Assembly: GCA_903822495.1 (NCBI GenBank)
Contig: CAIJPD010000052.1
Span: forward strand, 124,001 to 188,000
Source of the DNA: an uncultured Chloroflexota bacterium
GTDB lineage: Bacteria > Chloroflexota > Limnocylindria > Limnocylindrales > CSP1-4
Direction of reading: 5' to 3'
DNA length: 64,000 nt
Shown: positions 1-9,376 of the stretch, in pieces
Position numbering within the stretch: position 1 is the first letter of the stretch
Layout: each line of letters starts with the position of its first letter
Program-made: the position numbers and the translations under genes
Notes under the pieces: generated by a model
Seen by the model: only the letters and a program-made list of their open reading frames with translations
The model's database searches: none
What the model was told of the DNA's origin: nothing

Positions 1-3000
1 TTCAAGTCGTTTGCCGAGCGGACCACGGTGGAGTTCGGCCCCGGCATCAGCGCGGTCGTCGGCCCCAACGGCTCCGGCAAGAGCAACCTGGCCGACGCCC
101 TGCGCTGGACGCTGGGGGAGCAGGGTCGTTCGCTCCGGACCCGCAAGGCGGAGGACGTGATCTGGGCCGGCTCAGAGCGACGCGGCGCCCAGGGCATGGC
201 CGACGTGAGCCTGCTGCTCGACAACGCCGACGGCCTGCTGCCGGTTGACTTCGCCGTCGTGGAGCTGGGCCGCCGGCTCTACCGCTCGGGCGAGAACGAC
301 TACCTGCTCAACCGCCAGCGCGTGCGGCTGAAGGACCTCGTCGACCTCCTGGATGCCGCCCACCTCGCCGACAACGCGTTCCTGTTCATCGGACAGGGCA
401 TGGTGGACCAGGCGCTGGCCCTGCGCCCCGAGGAGCGCCGGCCGCTGTTCGAGGAGGTCGCCGGCGTCCGGCGACACGAGCGCCGGAAGCGACGCTCCGA
501 GGACCAGCTGACCGAGTCGCTCGCCAACCTCGCACGACTCGAAGACATCCTCGCCGAGTTGCGGCCACAGGCCAGGCGGCTCGCCGCGCAGGCCGAGCAG
601 CAGGCGTCGCGGATCAGCGCCGGCGATGAGCTGGCCGAGGGGTTGCTGCGCAGCGCGCACGCCCGCTGGTTTGACGCCGCCGCGCGGGTCTCGGTCGCCT
701 CGACGCTCAGGACCCGCACGCGCCTCGAGGCCGACAGGGCCATGGCCGATCTGGCGGCGGCCGAGGACCGCGTCGCTGCGATGACGGCCCAGCTCGCCGT
801 GCGTGCCACCGAGGAGCGGGAGCGACGGGGGGCCTTCGAGGCGGCCGGCGTCGCACGGACCACGCTCACCGTCCGCCAGGAGCGCCTGGCCGCCGAGGCG
901 GAGGCGTTGGCTCGCGACCGTGTCCGGCTCGGTGATGAACGCGGCGTCGTGGTGGTGGATCTGGAAGCCCAGCGGCGCGTGCTCTCCTCACCAGTGCCGC
1001 CCCGGGACCTGGACCTGGAAGCGGCGCTCACCGAGGCTGAGCGGTTCCTCGCGGAGGCGGTCGGGGAGCTGGCGACGCTCCGTGCCGCGGATCGTGCGCG
1101 CGGCGAGGAACTGCATGCGCTGCGCCGGGCCGAGGCCGCGCGGACTGCGGAGATCGAGACGGCTCGCCGACGGCTGGCCGAGGCGGAGGCCCGCGCCGGC
1201 GCCGAGGCGGCCGGGGAAGCGGCGGCCGCGGACCGCGTGCCCCAGCTGGAGTCGCGCGCCGCGGCGGCCCGCGAGGCGCTCTCGGCAGCCGCGGCGGATG
1301 AGCGGCGTGCGGCCGAGGCCCGCGAGTCGGCCCGAGGGTCCGCCGAGAGCGCGGAGGCGGGCCGAACGACCGCGCTGGATGCCGCGCAGACACGATCGGG
1401 GGCCCTCGCGGCCCGCCGAGGACGCCTGGAGGCGCTTCGGGGTCGGCTCCAGGAGGAGGAGACTCGGGGGATCGCCAGGGCCGCCAAGCGGCGTGGCGGG
1501 CGGCGGCTCGACGAGGACCTGCTCGTGGAGCCTGCGCTCCGCCAGGCGGTCCAGGCGGCGCTCTCCGACAGCGCCCGGGCCTACTTGGTACCGCGCGCGT
1601 CAGTCGGCGAGCTGGGCGGCGAGCGCGGGATGCTGATGGTCGGCGACGCCGGGCCGGCGGCCATCGCGAAGTCCGTCCAGGGCGCCGAGGTCCGCCTGCG
1701 CGAGTCGGTCGCGGCCCGCGGCGGGGGGGTCCTCGACCAGGCGATCCGACGCGACGCCGTCGGTGGTGCCACACGCCTGCTCGCACGCGCGGCCTGGCTG
1801 CCGTCGCTCGCCGACTGCGTGGAGATCCAGGGCGACTTGCTGCCTGGATGGGTCGCCGTTCCCCGTGATGGAGGGGCGGTGGTCTCGGACCTCGTGATCC
1901 TGCTGGGCGCCGCCGATGGAACGCTGGAGCGGCGCGCAGAGGTCGAGGCGCTCGCGGCCGAGGTCGGCCGTCTGGAAGGCGAAGAGGCCGCCGCCAAGGA
2001 CGCCGCATCGGCGGCGAGCGGGTCCGCCGCCGCCGCCCGGCAGGCGCTGGAGGTCGCCCGAGCGGCGGAGTCGGCAGCCAGCGGCGCTCGCCGGCGGTGC
2101 GAGGAGGCGGATCGCGCGGCCGCCCGGGATCTCGAGGTGGTGGCGCGCGAGCTGGGCTGGCACCGGTCGCAGGCAGAGCGCCTGCGTGCGGAGGTCGAGC
2201 GATCGCGCGACGCGCTCGCGCTGCTCGGTGCCCCTCGCCCCGGCGACGGTCGGGCGGAGCCCGCGGCATCCGGCGCGGATCCCTCGGCGGTATCCACGTG
2301 GGAGCAGCGGGCCACGGATATCCGCGCCAGGCGCGACCGGCTGGCGCAGCAGTCGGCGGCCGTCGATCTGACCCGGCGCGAGGCCGAGGCACGTCGGACT
2401 CGTGCCGAGGCGACGATCATGGTTCGCGACGAACGATTGGCCGCGCTGGATGCCGAGGTGATCCGGCTCGGCGAACGGGAGCGCGACCTGGATGGCCTCC
2501 GGGACAGCCTGGGGCGCGAGGCCGCCGAGGCTGTCGCCCGGGAGGCCGCCGCCCGCGCCGCCCTGGACCAGGGCCTCGCGACGGACCACGTCGGCCGTGA
2601 GCAGCTGGCCACGGCGGAGCGCGGCGTCGCGGCGATCAGGGATCGCCTCCGGGCCATGGAGGAGCAGGCACGGGCCGCCGAGCGAGCCGGCCTGGAGGCC
2701 GATCTGGGCCTCGACGCCCTTCGCGAGCAACTGCTGGTGGATCTGGCGGCCATCGGCGAGGTCGCCCTGCGGCGGTTGCCCGCGGTCCCCCCGGGACCGC
2801 CGCCCGCCACGCTGGTGGACCAGGAGAGCCTCACCGGCGGCGGCTTCCCCGTCCCCAGCGCCGACGTGGTGGTCCGCGTCCCCGCGGTCGGCGAGCCAGT
2901 CTCCGACGATGGCGCGACGCCCGATGACGAACGTGCTCGACTCGAGCGCGGCCTCCTGGCGGCGGCCCAGCGCTGGGCCGCCGAACCCGCCCCGGAAGAT

Positions 3001-3708
3001 GCCCCGAGCTCGGCGCGCCTCTCGGCGCTGCGTCGACGGTTCAGCGACCTCGGTGCGGGGAACCCGTATGCGGTCGAGGAGTACCAGGCGCTCAAGGCCC
3101 GGCTCGATGACCTCGACTCGCAGCGAGCGGATCTCGGGACCGCCATCGCCCGGACGCGCCAGCTGATCGAGGAGTTGAGCACGCTGATCGCCGACCAGTT
3201 CCGGACGACGTTCCGCGCGCTCGAGACGGCGTTCGACCAGAAGTTCCAGCAGCTCTTCGGCGGTGGCTTCGCCAAGTTGGAGCTGACGGATCCCTCGGAT
3301 CTCGGGAGCACGGGGATCGAGATCACGGCGCGGCCGCCCGGCAAGAAGAAGCAGCCACTCGGGATGCTCTCGGGCGGCGAGCGGTCGCTGACCGCCGTGG
3401 CGCTGCTGCTGGCCATGCTCCAGGTCCGGCCCGTTCCCTTCTGCGTCCTCGACGAGGTGGACGCCGCGCTGGACGAGGCCAACGTGGGCCGCTTCACCGA
3501 CGCGCTTCGTGAGCTGACGAGCACCACGCAGTTCATCGTCATCACCCACAACCGCGGCACGATCAGGGCCGCCGACGCGCTGTACGGCGTGACGGTGGGC
3601 GATGACTCGGTCAGCCGGGTCATCAGCCTCCGGCTCGACGAGGCTCGGACGCTGGCGGAGCGCCAGTCGGCGACCGCCACCCAGCCCATCGACAACGCAG
3701 CGAGCTGA
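1..3708 (+). CDS. smc: Chromosome segregation protein SMC (5' partial)
   Basis: Condensin-type ATPase that organises and segregates the chromosome. The reading frame is open from base 1 (FKSFAERTTVEFG), so the gene begins just before the window and only about ten residues are missing. Visible parts are the N-terminal Walker A GPNGSGKSN, two long Ala/Glu/Arg-rich coiled-coil arms, a central hinge-like region (about nt 1510-1910), the C-terminal signature LSGGERSLTA and Walker B FCVLDEVDAALDEAN. The hinge is divergent: I do not see the usual glycine-rich dimerisation motif. A Pro/Gly-rich, non-coiled stretch (about nt 2770-2940) interrupts the second arm. ftsY follows 9 nt later, a common arrangement (smc-ftsY-ffh). 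Family assignment is secure. Confidence 0.96.
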   Translation, partial: FKSFAERTTVEFGPGISAVVGPNGSGKSNLADALRWTLGEQGRSLRTRKAEDVIWAGSERRGAQGMADVSLLLDNADGLLPVDFAVVELGRRLYRSGENDYLLNRQRVRLKDLVDLLDAAHLADNAFLFIGQGMVDQALALRPEERRPLFEEVAGVRRHERRKRRSEDQLTESLANLARLEDILAELRPQARRLAAQAEQQASRISAGDELAEGLLRSAHARWFDAAARVSVASTLRTRTRLEADRAMADLAAAEDRVAAMTAQLAVRATEERERRGAFEAAGVARTTLTVRQERLAAEAEALARDRVRLGDERGVVVVDLEAQRRVLSSPVPPRDLDLEAALTEAERFLAEAVGELATLRAADRARGEELHALRRAEAARTAEIETARRRLAEAEARAGAEAAGEAAAADRVPQLESRAAAAREALSAAAADERRAAEARESARGSAESAEAGRTTALDAAQTRSGALAARRGRLEALRGRLQEEETRGIARAAKRRGGRRLDEDLLVEPALRQAVQAALSDSARAYLVPRASVGELGGERGMLMVGDAGPAAIAKSVQGAEVRLRESVAARGGGVLDQAIRRDAVGGATRLLARAAWLPSLADCVEIQGDLLPGWVAVPRDGGAVVSDLVILLGAADGTLERRAEVEALAAEVGRLEGEEAAAKDAASAASGSAAAARQALEVARAAESAASGARRRCEEADRAAARDLEVVARELGWHRSQAERLRAEVERSRDALALLGAPRPGDGRAEPAASGADPSAVSTWEQRATDIRARRDRLAQQSAAVDLTRREAEARRTRAEATIMVRDERLAALDAEVIRLGERERDLDGLRDSLGREAAEAVAREAAARAALDQGLATDHVGREQLATAERGVAAIRDRLRAMEEQARAAERAGLEADLGLDALREQLLVDLAAIGEVALRRLPAVPPGPPPATLVDQESLTGGGFPVPSADVVVRVPAVGEPVSDDGATPDDERARLERGLLAAAQRWAAEPAPEDAPSSARLSALRRRFSDLGAGNPYAVEEYQALKARLDDLDSQRADLGTAIARTRQLIEELSTLIADQFRTTFRALETAFDQKFQQLFGGGFAKLELTDPSDLGSTGIEITARPPGKKKQPLGMLSGGERSLTAVALLLAMLQVRPVPFCVLDEVDAALDEANVGRFTDALRELTSTTQFIVITHNRGTIRAADALYGVTVGDDSVSRVISLRLDEARTLAERQSATATQPIDNAAS

Positions 3709-3717
3709 GGTTCCGAG

Positions 3718-4782
3718 ATGGCCTTCTGGCGCCGCTTCCGTCAACCCCAGCCCGGCGATCCGGACGTCGATGCGTCCGTCGAGCTCGGCGAGGATGAAGA
3801 GCCGCCCCTCGACCTCTCGGACGACGAGCTGGCGGCGGAGGCGCTGTCCGCGGTGCCGGTCGGCACGGTCGCGCCGCCCTCGGACGCCAGGCATCCGAAT
3901 GGTGACTTGACCGAGGGCCTGCGCAAGACGCGGGGCGGCTTCATGTCCCGCCTTCGGGGCCTGCTCGGCGGCGGCGACCAGGGCCCGGACTGGGAGGAGG
4001 TCGAGGAGACGTTGATCGGCGGCGACGTGGGTCCGTCGCTGGCCAGCGAGGTCGTGGAGCGCGCTCGACGGCGCAAGGACACCGAGGGTCCAGAGGCGGC
4101 AGTCCGAGCCGAGCTGACAGCGCTGCTGGCGCCGCGGAGCGGCCCGTGGACCCCGGCCCGGGTCCCGGGCGCCCCGGCCATCATCCTCGTGGTGGGCGTC
4201 AATGGGACCGGCAAGACGACGACGATCGGGAAGCTGGCCGCGCGGTACGCCGGCGAGGGCCAGCGCGTCCTCCTGGCCGCCGCCGACACCTTTCGCGCCG
4301 CGGCCATCGACCAGCTGCGGATCTGGGCCGATCGCGCCGGCGTCCAGATGGTGGCTCACGCCCCGGGTGCGGATCCCGGTGCGGTGGTCTTCGACGCCCT
4401 CGACGCGGCGGTGGCCCGTGGCGCGGACATCGTCATCGCTGACACGGCCGGCCGGCTGCACACCAAGTCGAACCTGATGGACGAGCTGACCAAGCTCCGG
4501 CGGATCATCGACAAGCGGCTGCCCGGATCCCGTCCCGAGATCCTGTTCGTGCTGGACGCGACGACCGGGCAGAACGGCCTGGCCCAGGCCACCGCGTTCC
4601 ACGCGGCGGTCGGCCTCACGGGGATCGTGCTCACCAAGCTCGATTCGACCGCCAAGGGCGGCATCGTCTTCGCGATCGAAGGCCAGCTCCGGGTCCCGGT
4701 CCGGTTCGTCGGGGTGGGGGAGGGCATCAACGACCTCCTCCCATTCGATTCGGGCCAATTCGTGCGCGCGCTCTTCGACTGA
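3718..4782 (+). CDS. ftsY: Signal recognition particle receptor FtsY
   Basis: Membrane-associated SRP receptor GTPase that docks ribosome-SRP complexes at the translocon. It has 354 residues: an acidic N-terminal A region (about residues 15-65, rich in D/E), then the NG domain. P-loop GVNGTGKTTT lies near residue 160, followed by DTFRAAAIDQL, DTAGRLHTKSNLMDEL, TKLDSTAKGG and the closing GVGEGINDLLPF. Length is normal for a short-A-domain FtsY. The ATG lies 9 nt after the smc stop; the only purine-rich stretch upstream (TGAGG) overlaps that stop codon. It is probably cotranscribed with smc. Confidence 0.97.
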   Translation: MAFWRRFRQPQPGDPDVDASVELGEDEEPPLDLSDDELAAEALSAVPVGTVAPPSDARHPNGDLTEGLRKTRGGFMSRLRGLLGGGDQGPDWEEVEETLIGGDVGPSLASEVVERARRRKDTEGPEAAVRAELTALLAPRSGPWTPARVPGAPAIILVVGVNGTGKTTTIGKLAARYAGEGQRVLLAAADTFRAAAIDQLRIWADRAGVQMVAHAPGADPGAVVFDALDAAVARGADIVIADTAGRLHTKSNLMDELTKLRRIIDKRLPGSRPEILFVLDATTGQNGLAQATAFHAAVGLTGIVLTKLDSTAKGGIVFAIEGQLRVPVRFVGVGEGINDLLPFDSGQFVRALFD

Positions 4783-4845
4783 GGTCTCCGCCCGCCCTGG
4801 TGCTCCGTCGCCTGGGCCCTGGAGCTCAGTGCGAGCGTGATCCGC

Positions 4846-4851
4846 TACACT
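4846..4851 (+). promoter_or_regulatory. Putative -10 element upstream of ffh
   Basis: TACACT in the context GCTACACTCC, about 90 nt before the ffh start. It resembles the GCTATACTCC-type boxes in front of rplS, rpsB and asd in this window. No convincing -35 hexamer is visible. It would give ffh its own transcript with a leader of about 85 nt. Confidence 0.4.
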
Positions 4852-4942
4852 CCCTGCACCTTGGCACGCCAGAACCCGTGTGCCACCCGCCGGGCGATCG
4901 ACCGTCCGGCGGCCTGACCCATCTTCGGAGCTCGGCCTACCC

Positions 4943-6283
4943 GTGTTCGATACTCTCAGCGAGCGACTGCGCGGCGCCCTCGGCAACCTGACCGGTCGCG
5001 GTCGGGTCAGCGAGGCCGATGTCGACGCGGCGCTGCGCGAGATCCGCCTCTCGCTCCTCGAGGCCGACGTCAATTTCCGCGTCGTCAAGGACTTCGTGGG
5101 CCGGCTCCGGGAACGAGCGGTTGGCGCGGACATCATCGGGAGCCTGACCGCCGGTCAGCAGGTCGTGAAGATCGTCAACGAGGAGCTCGTCGCGCTCCTC
5201 TCCGCGGGCGACCGGACCTTCCACCTGAGTGGCAGCCCCGCGGTCGTCCTGCTCGTTGGCCTGCAGGGCTCCGGCAAGACCACATCGGCCGCCAAGCTGG
5301 CACGCCAGATCGTCAAGCTGGGACGCCGACCGCTGCTGGTTGCGGCGGACCCGTACCGGCCCGCCGCCGCCGATCAACTCGAGACGCTCGGGAAGTCGAT
5401 CGACATCCCGGTCTACCGCGCGCCGGTGGGCACATCCGTGGTGGACATTGCCCGCGGCGGCATCGACGCCGCTCGCCGCCTGGTCCGCGATACCGTGATC
5501 CTGGATACGGCCGGCCGCCTGACCATCGACGAGGCGCTCATGGCGGAGATCGCGGCCGTCAGCGCCGCCGTTCGCCCGATCGAGACCCTCCTGGTCGTGG
5601 ACGCGATGACCGGCCAGGAAGCGGTGGCGGTCGCCCAGGCCTTCGCGGCCGCCCTGCCCGTCACGGGCCTCGTCCTGACCAAGATCGACGGCGATGCGCG
5701 CGGCGGCGCAGCCTTGTCCATCAGCGCCGTCACCGGCCTGCCCGTCAAGTTCATCGGCACCGGCGAGAAGACCGACGCCCTGGAGATCTTCCACCCGGAT
5801 CGGCTCGCCGGCCGGATCCTGGGGATGGGCGACATCCTCACGCTCGTCGAGCGCGCCCAGGAGGTCGTCGACGAGAAGCAGGCCCTCAAGATGCAGGAGA
5901 AGCTGCGCAAGGCGCAGTTCACCCTGGAGGACTTCCTCGACCAGCTCCAGCAGGTCCAGAAGATGGGCCCCATCGGCCAGATCATGAAGATGATCCCCGG
6001 GATGGGCGACATGGCCAAGGAGGCCGAGAAGGCCGTGGAGCGGGGCGACCTCAGGCGAACCGAGGCGATCATCCGGGCGATGACGCCGCGCGAGCGCCGC
6101 AATCCGGATGTGCTGAACGCCTCGCGCCGGCGCCGGATCGCGACGGGCTCCGGGACCAACCTTCCAGACGTCAACAAGCTGGTCAAGCAGTTTGCGGAGA
6201 TGCAGAAGCTCATGAAGCAGCTATCGGGTCGCGGGGGCAGTGGCCGACGTGGCATGCCGGCCGGAATGCGGGGCCGTCGGTGA
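4943..6283 (+). CDS. ffh: Signal recognition particle protein Ffh (SRP54)
   Basis: Cytosolic SRP GTPase that binds signal sequences and SRP RNA. N domain first, then G domain with GLQGSGKTT (about residues 106-114), DPYRPAAADQL, DTAGRL and TKIDGDARGG. The Met-rich M domain holds GPIGQIMKMIPGM and the basic RNA-binding stretch RRRRIATGSGT. I chose the GTG at 4943 because it gives the canonical FDTLSERL N-terminus; an upstream in-frame ATG at 4880 would add 21 residues with no family match. The 446-residue length is typical. The stop overlaps the next start (GTGA). No SRP RNA gene was recognised nearby. Confidence 0.96.
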   Translation: MFDTLSERLRGALGNLTGRGRVSEADVDAALREIRLSLLEADVNFRVVKDFVGRLRERAVGADIIGSLTAGQQVVKIVNEELVALLSAGDRTFHLSGSPAVVLLVGLQGSGKTTSAAKLARQIVKLGRRPLLVAADPYRPAAADQLETLGKSIDIPVYRAPVGTSVVDIARGGIDAARRLVRDTVILDTAGRLTIDEALMAEIAAVSAAVRPIETLLVVDAMTGQEAVAVAQAFAAALPVTGLVLTKIDGDARGGAALSISAVTGLPVKFIGTGEKTDALEIFHPDRLAGRILGMGDILTLVERAQEVVDEKQALKMQEKLRKAQFTLEDFLDQLQQVQKMGPIGQIMKMIPGMGDMAKEAEKAVERGDLRRTEAIIRAMTPRERRNPDVLNASRRRRIATGSGTNLPDVNKLVKQFAEMQKLMKQLSGRGGSGRRGMPAGMRGRR

Positions 6284-8151
6284 CGGAGCAGTCGGGCCAC
6301 GTCCAGGGCGTGGCGATCACCGCCGGGTCGGCCCGTCGCGGAGGGACGCGCTGGGGCGTCGGCCTCCTGTTCATCGCCGTGACCGTCGGCGCGCTGGGCG
6401 CGATCGGCACGCTCGTCTCGACGCCCACGCCGCCCGAAGCCATCGGGTTCGTACCCGCCGGCAGCGCGCTGGTGATGGAGCTTCGCGCGGACCTGCCCGG
6501 CAACCAGCGCCAGGCGCTGGGGACGCTGCTGGCGGGCCTCCCCGGGTTCACCGACCTCAACTCGGTCAATGACCGAGTTGGCGCGGCGCTCGACGCGGTC
6601 GTCGCGAAGGCCTCCGACGGAACGCATTCGTACACGGGCGACCTGCGCCCATATGCCGCCGGCGCGGCGATCCTCGCCGTCCCTGCCGCGCTGGTCGGCG
6701 CTTCGGGCGCCGCCACGACGCCCCACGGACTGGCCATCCTGACCACCGAGGGCTCGCCCGGGTGCGCACCGCTCGAGGCTGGCCGGGCTGTCACGGTGGA
6801 GGAGTACCGATCGACGGATGTTCGCAGCACGCAGGTTGCCGCCACCGGACCGTCCGGCAGCCAGGCCATGGTGACTGCCGCCTGCGCCGCGGTCGGCCGG
6901 TTCGTCGTGATCGGCGACCCTGACGCGGTCCGCCTGGCGCTCGACGCGCACGCACAGGGCCGCAACGTCATGGGCGACGCGGCATACACCGCCGCCTTCC
7001 GCGCCATGACGGGCGATCATGCCGCCTGGGTCTACCTGAACACGCGGGCGATGGCCGGCGTTGCCAGCGCCGCGCCCATGCCCTCGGGGACGACCCGGCC
7101 GGCGATGCCCGCCGATGGCCCGGAGTGGCTCGCGATGCAGATGCGACTCACCGAGCGCGGGCCCGTCTTCGAGACGGCCATGCCCGACCCCCGGTCCACC
7201 ATCCTGGCAGGATTCTCGGCCTCGCCCGGCCATGCGCCCGCCGCCAATGCGGTCAGTGCCATCGCGCCGGTCCTTCCGGCGTCCACGCTCGCGCTCGTCG
7301 AGGCGCACCAGGCCGGGGCGCTCCTTTCGGCGCTCCAGTCGCGGCAGGCGGCGGTCGCCACCTCGGGCGGCCCGGCCGCGTCGGCCCAGGCAGCGCTCGG
7401 TCCGTCACTCGCTCTGCTGGGCGGCCTGGACGCGATCCTCGGCGAGGTGGACCAGGCCGCCGTTGCCCTGGTGCCAAACGGGTCGAGCGTGACGGCCGGG
7501 CTGGTGCTCCAGGTCGCGAACGCCGATGCTGCCGCGCAGCGGATCGACCAGCTCCGCGGCATCGCGGCCCTCGCGGGTCTCCTCGGCGGGGCGCAGATCA
7601 CGGACCAGGACTTCCACGGCACGCGGATCACGACGGTGCCGGTCGGGCCATTGCTGGCGGCGAGCAGCGCTCGCGGCGCCGGCGGAGGCGGCGGACCCGG
7701 CATGTTCCCTGGCATGGGGGGGATCCCCGGCGGCGCTCCCTCGCCCCGGCCGTCGGCTTCGGCAGGGCCGGGCGCCTCGAGCCGACCGTCGATTGGCCTG
7801 CCGGCACTCCCCGCGGATGCCCGCCTCTCGGTGGCGATCCGCGGCTCCTTCGTTGTGGTGGCGCTCGACGACGCATTCGTCAAGGCCGTGCTCGATACGC
7901 CCGCCGGGGGCGGCCTTGCCGGGCAGCCCGGGTACAGGGCGGCTGTCGACGCCGCTGGTTCTCCCAATCTCGCCGGTGTCTATGCCAACCTGGCCGCCCT
8001 CGGCGGCCTCGCACCCCTGGACCTACCTGCGGCGGAGGCCGGCCGGATGGCGTCGGCCCGGCCCTATCTCGAGGCCTTTGGCGCGCTTGCCGGGAGCCTC
8101 ACCAGCGGCGACGGCCTGCTCCGTGGCCGACTCGTCATCACCCTTCCATAG
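6280..8151 (+). CDS. DUF3352-family membrane-anchored protein
   Basis: A 623-residue protein of unknown function. A basic N-terminus (RRGGTRWG) is followed by one hydrophobic segment (about residues 26-46), then a long Ala/Gly/Val-rich extracytoplasmic region. The opening EAIGFVPAGSALVMELRADLPG and the repeated half-domains resemble DUF3352 proteins. A Gly/Pro/Ser-rich low-complexity linker (GGGGGPGMFPGMGG, then SPRPSASAGPGASS) lies near residues 468-505. GTG start overlaps the ffh stop (GTGA), so translation is likely coupled to ffh. Its place between ffh and rpsP hints at a link with membrane targeting, but that is inference. Confidence 0.7.
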   Translation: MTEQSGHVQGVAITAGSARRGGTRWGVGLLFIAVTVGALGAIGTLVSTPTPPEAIGFVPAGSALVMELRADLPGNQRQALGTLLAGLPGFTDLNSVNDRVGAALDAVVAKASDGTHSYTGDLRPYAAGAAILAVPAALVGASGAATTPHGLAILTTEGSPGCAPLEAGRAVTVEEYRSTDVRSTQVAATGPSGSQAMVTAACAAVGRFVVIGDPDAVRLALDAHAQGRNVMGDAAYTAAFRAMTGDHAAWVYLNTRAMAGVASAAPMPSGTTRPAMPADGPEWLAMQMRLTERGPVFETAMPDPRSTILAGFSASPGHAPAANAVSAIAPVLPASTLALVEAHQAGALLSALQSRQAAVATSGGPAASAQAALGPSLALLGGLDAILGEVDQAAVALVPNGSSVTAGLVLQVANADAAAQRIDQLRGIAALAGLLGGAQITDQDFHGTRITTVPVGPLLAASSARGAGGGGGPGMFPGMGGIPGGAPSPRPSASAGPGASSRPSIGLPALPADARLSVAIRGSFVVVALDDAFVKAVLDTPAGGGLAGQPGYRAAVDAAGSPNLAGVYANLAALGGLAPLDLPAAEAGRMASARPYLEAFGALAGSLTSGDGLLRGRLVITLP

Positions 8152-8198
8152 GTCATCAACCAAGCATCAGGCCCATCTCAACAGGAGGAAACGCATCC

Positions 8199-8453
8199 AT
8201 GTCCGTCCGCATCCGGCTCACCCGCGTGGGCGCCACCAAGCAGCCCACCTACCGCGTGGTGGTCGCCAACAGCGCCTCGGCGCGCGATAGCCGTTCGATC
8301 GAGATTCTCGGCCACTACAACCCCCGGAGCACCCCGGTCGAGTTCGTGGTCGATGGCGACAAGGTCAAGGCGTGGATCGCCAAGGGCGCACAGCCGTCGG
8401 ACACCGTGGCCCGCCTCCTGCGCGGCGCCGGCGTCCTTCCGGCCGGCAAGTAG
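8199..8453 (+). CDS. rpsP: 30S ribosomal protein S16
   Basis: Small-subunit assembly protein of 84 residues, begins MSVRIRLTRVGATKQPTYR and contains SRSIEILGHYNP, both diagnostic for S16. A strong Shine-Dalgarno AGGAGGA (8183-8189) fixes the ATG. khpA starts 10 nt after the stop, giving the common rpsP-khpA-rimM-trmD-rplS order. Full length, nothing unusual. Confidence 0.98.
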   Translation: MSVRIRLTRVGATKQPTYRVVVANSASARDSRSIEILGHYNPRSTPVEFVVDGDKVKAWIAKGAQPSDTVARLLRGAGVLPAGK

Positions 8454-8463
8454 GACCCGCGGC

Positions 8464-8697
8464 ATGGCAGCCAAGGATCTAGTCGAGTACGTGGCCAAGT
8501 CGTTGGTGGACGATCCCGACGCCGTCAAGGTCGAGGTGCTCCGCGATCCCGATGGGACCGTCATCGAGCTCCACGTGGCCGAAGACGACATGGGCAAGGT
8601 GATCGGCCGGAACGGCAGCGTCGCCAAGGCGTTGCGGACCCTGCTCAAGGTCACCTCGGCGCGCGATGGCGAGCCGGTCAGCCTCGAGATTCTCTGA
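8464..8697 (+). CDS. khpA: KH-domain RNA-binding protein KhpA (YlqC)
   Basis: Single KH-domain protein of 77 residues with the nucleic-acid-binding GxxG loop in GKVIGRNGSVAKALR. In other bacteria KhpA partners with KhpB/Jag and affects cell-envelope and mRNA control; the partner is not in this window. ATG 10 nt after rpsP. Typical length and genomic position (rpsP-khpA-rimM). Confidence 0.95.
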   Translation: MAAKDLVEYVAKSLVDDPDAVKVEVLRDPDGTVIELHVAEDDMGKVIGRNGSVAKALRTLLKVTSARDGEPVSLEIL

Positions 8698-9370
8698 CCT
8701 GGACGCCGAGGAGCGCCTGGTCGTTGCCCTGGTCAGGGGCGTCCACGGCTTGCGCGGTGTGGTCCGCGTCGAGGTCCTGACCGACCGGCCGGAGGACCGC
8801 TTCCGGCCGGGGATCGTCCTGCGCGCCGAGGGTTCGGAGGGGCTGCTGACGATCGCGACGGCGGCGCCCGTCGCCGACGGCCCGGGTTGGCGCCTGACCT
8901 TCCGTGAGGTGCCTGATCGGACCGCCGCCGAGGCGCTTCGGGGAGTCTACCTGGAGGCCGCGCTCGATCCGGCGGGTGTGCTGGGTCGTGGCGAGTACTT
9001 CTGGCACGAAGTCATCGGCTGCACCGTGCGTGATGCCGATGGCTCCGAGCTGGGTGCGGTTCACGACCTGTACCGTGTCGCGCAGACCGAGGTCATGGTC
9101 ATCCGAGGCGGTCCGCACGGCGAGTTCGACGTGCCGATCATCCGGTCGCTGGTCCGCGTCTTCGCGCCCCGGCGCGGGGAGATCGTGGTCGATGGAGAGG
9201 CGCTGGACCTGGGTGCAGCCCCGGCGCCGCGTGACGATGACGCCCCCCGGCCCAGGGCTCCGCGTCGCGTGACCCGGAAGCCGAAGCCTTCGGCCGCGAG
9301 CGCGGCATCCAATCCGACGGAGGCCACCCAGGCCACCGACGCCGATCCTTCCGGCACGCCGGAGGCCTAG
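8666..9370 (+). CDS. rimM: 16S rRNA processing protein RimM
   Basis: Ribosome maturation factor acting on the 30S head. The N-terminal RimM domain (VVALVRGVHGLRGVVRVEVLTD) is followed by the PRC-barrel domain (WHEVIGCTVRDADGSELGAV). The ORF opens at ATG 8666, 32 nt inside khpA; no later ATG/GTG precedes the conserved domain, so this start is the best available but not certain. After the barrel there is an unusual Ala/Pro/Arg-rich tail of about 45 residues, probably disordered. Upstream of trmD, as in most bacteria. Confidence 0.92.
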   Translation: MASRSASRFSDLDAEERLVVALVRGVHGLRGVVRVEVLTDRPEDRFRPGIVLRAEGSEGLLTIATAAPVADGPGWRLTFREVPDRTAAEALRGVYLEAALDPAGVLGRGEYFWHEVIGCTVRDADGSELGAVHDLYRVAQTEVMVIRGGPHGEFDVPIIRSLVRVFAPRRGEIVVDGEALDLGAAPAPRDDDAPRPRAPRRVTRKPKPSAASAASNPTEATQATDADPSGTPEA

Positions 9371-9376
9371 TCGCCG

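Noticed and set aside
1600-5136. An 1178-codon minus-strand frame across smc, ftsY and ffh
   Set aside because: Runs antisense through three conserved genes with repetitive Arg/Gly/Ala composition.
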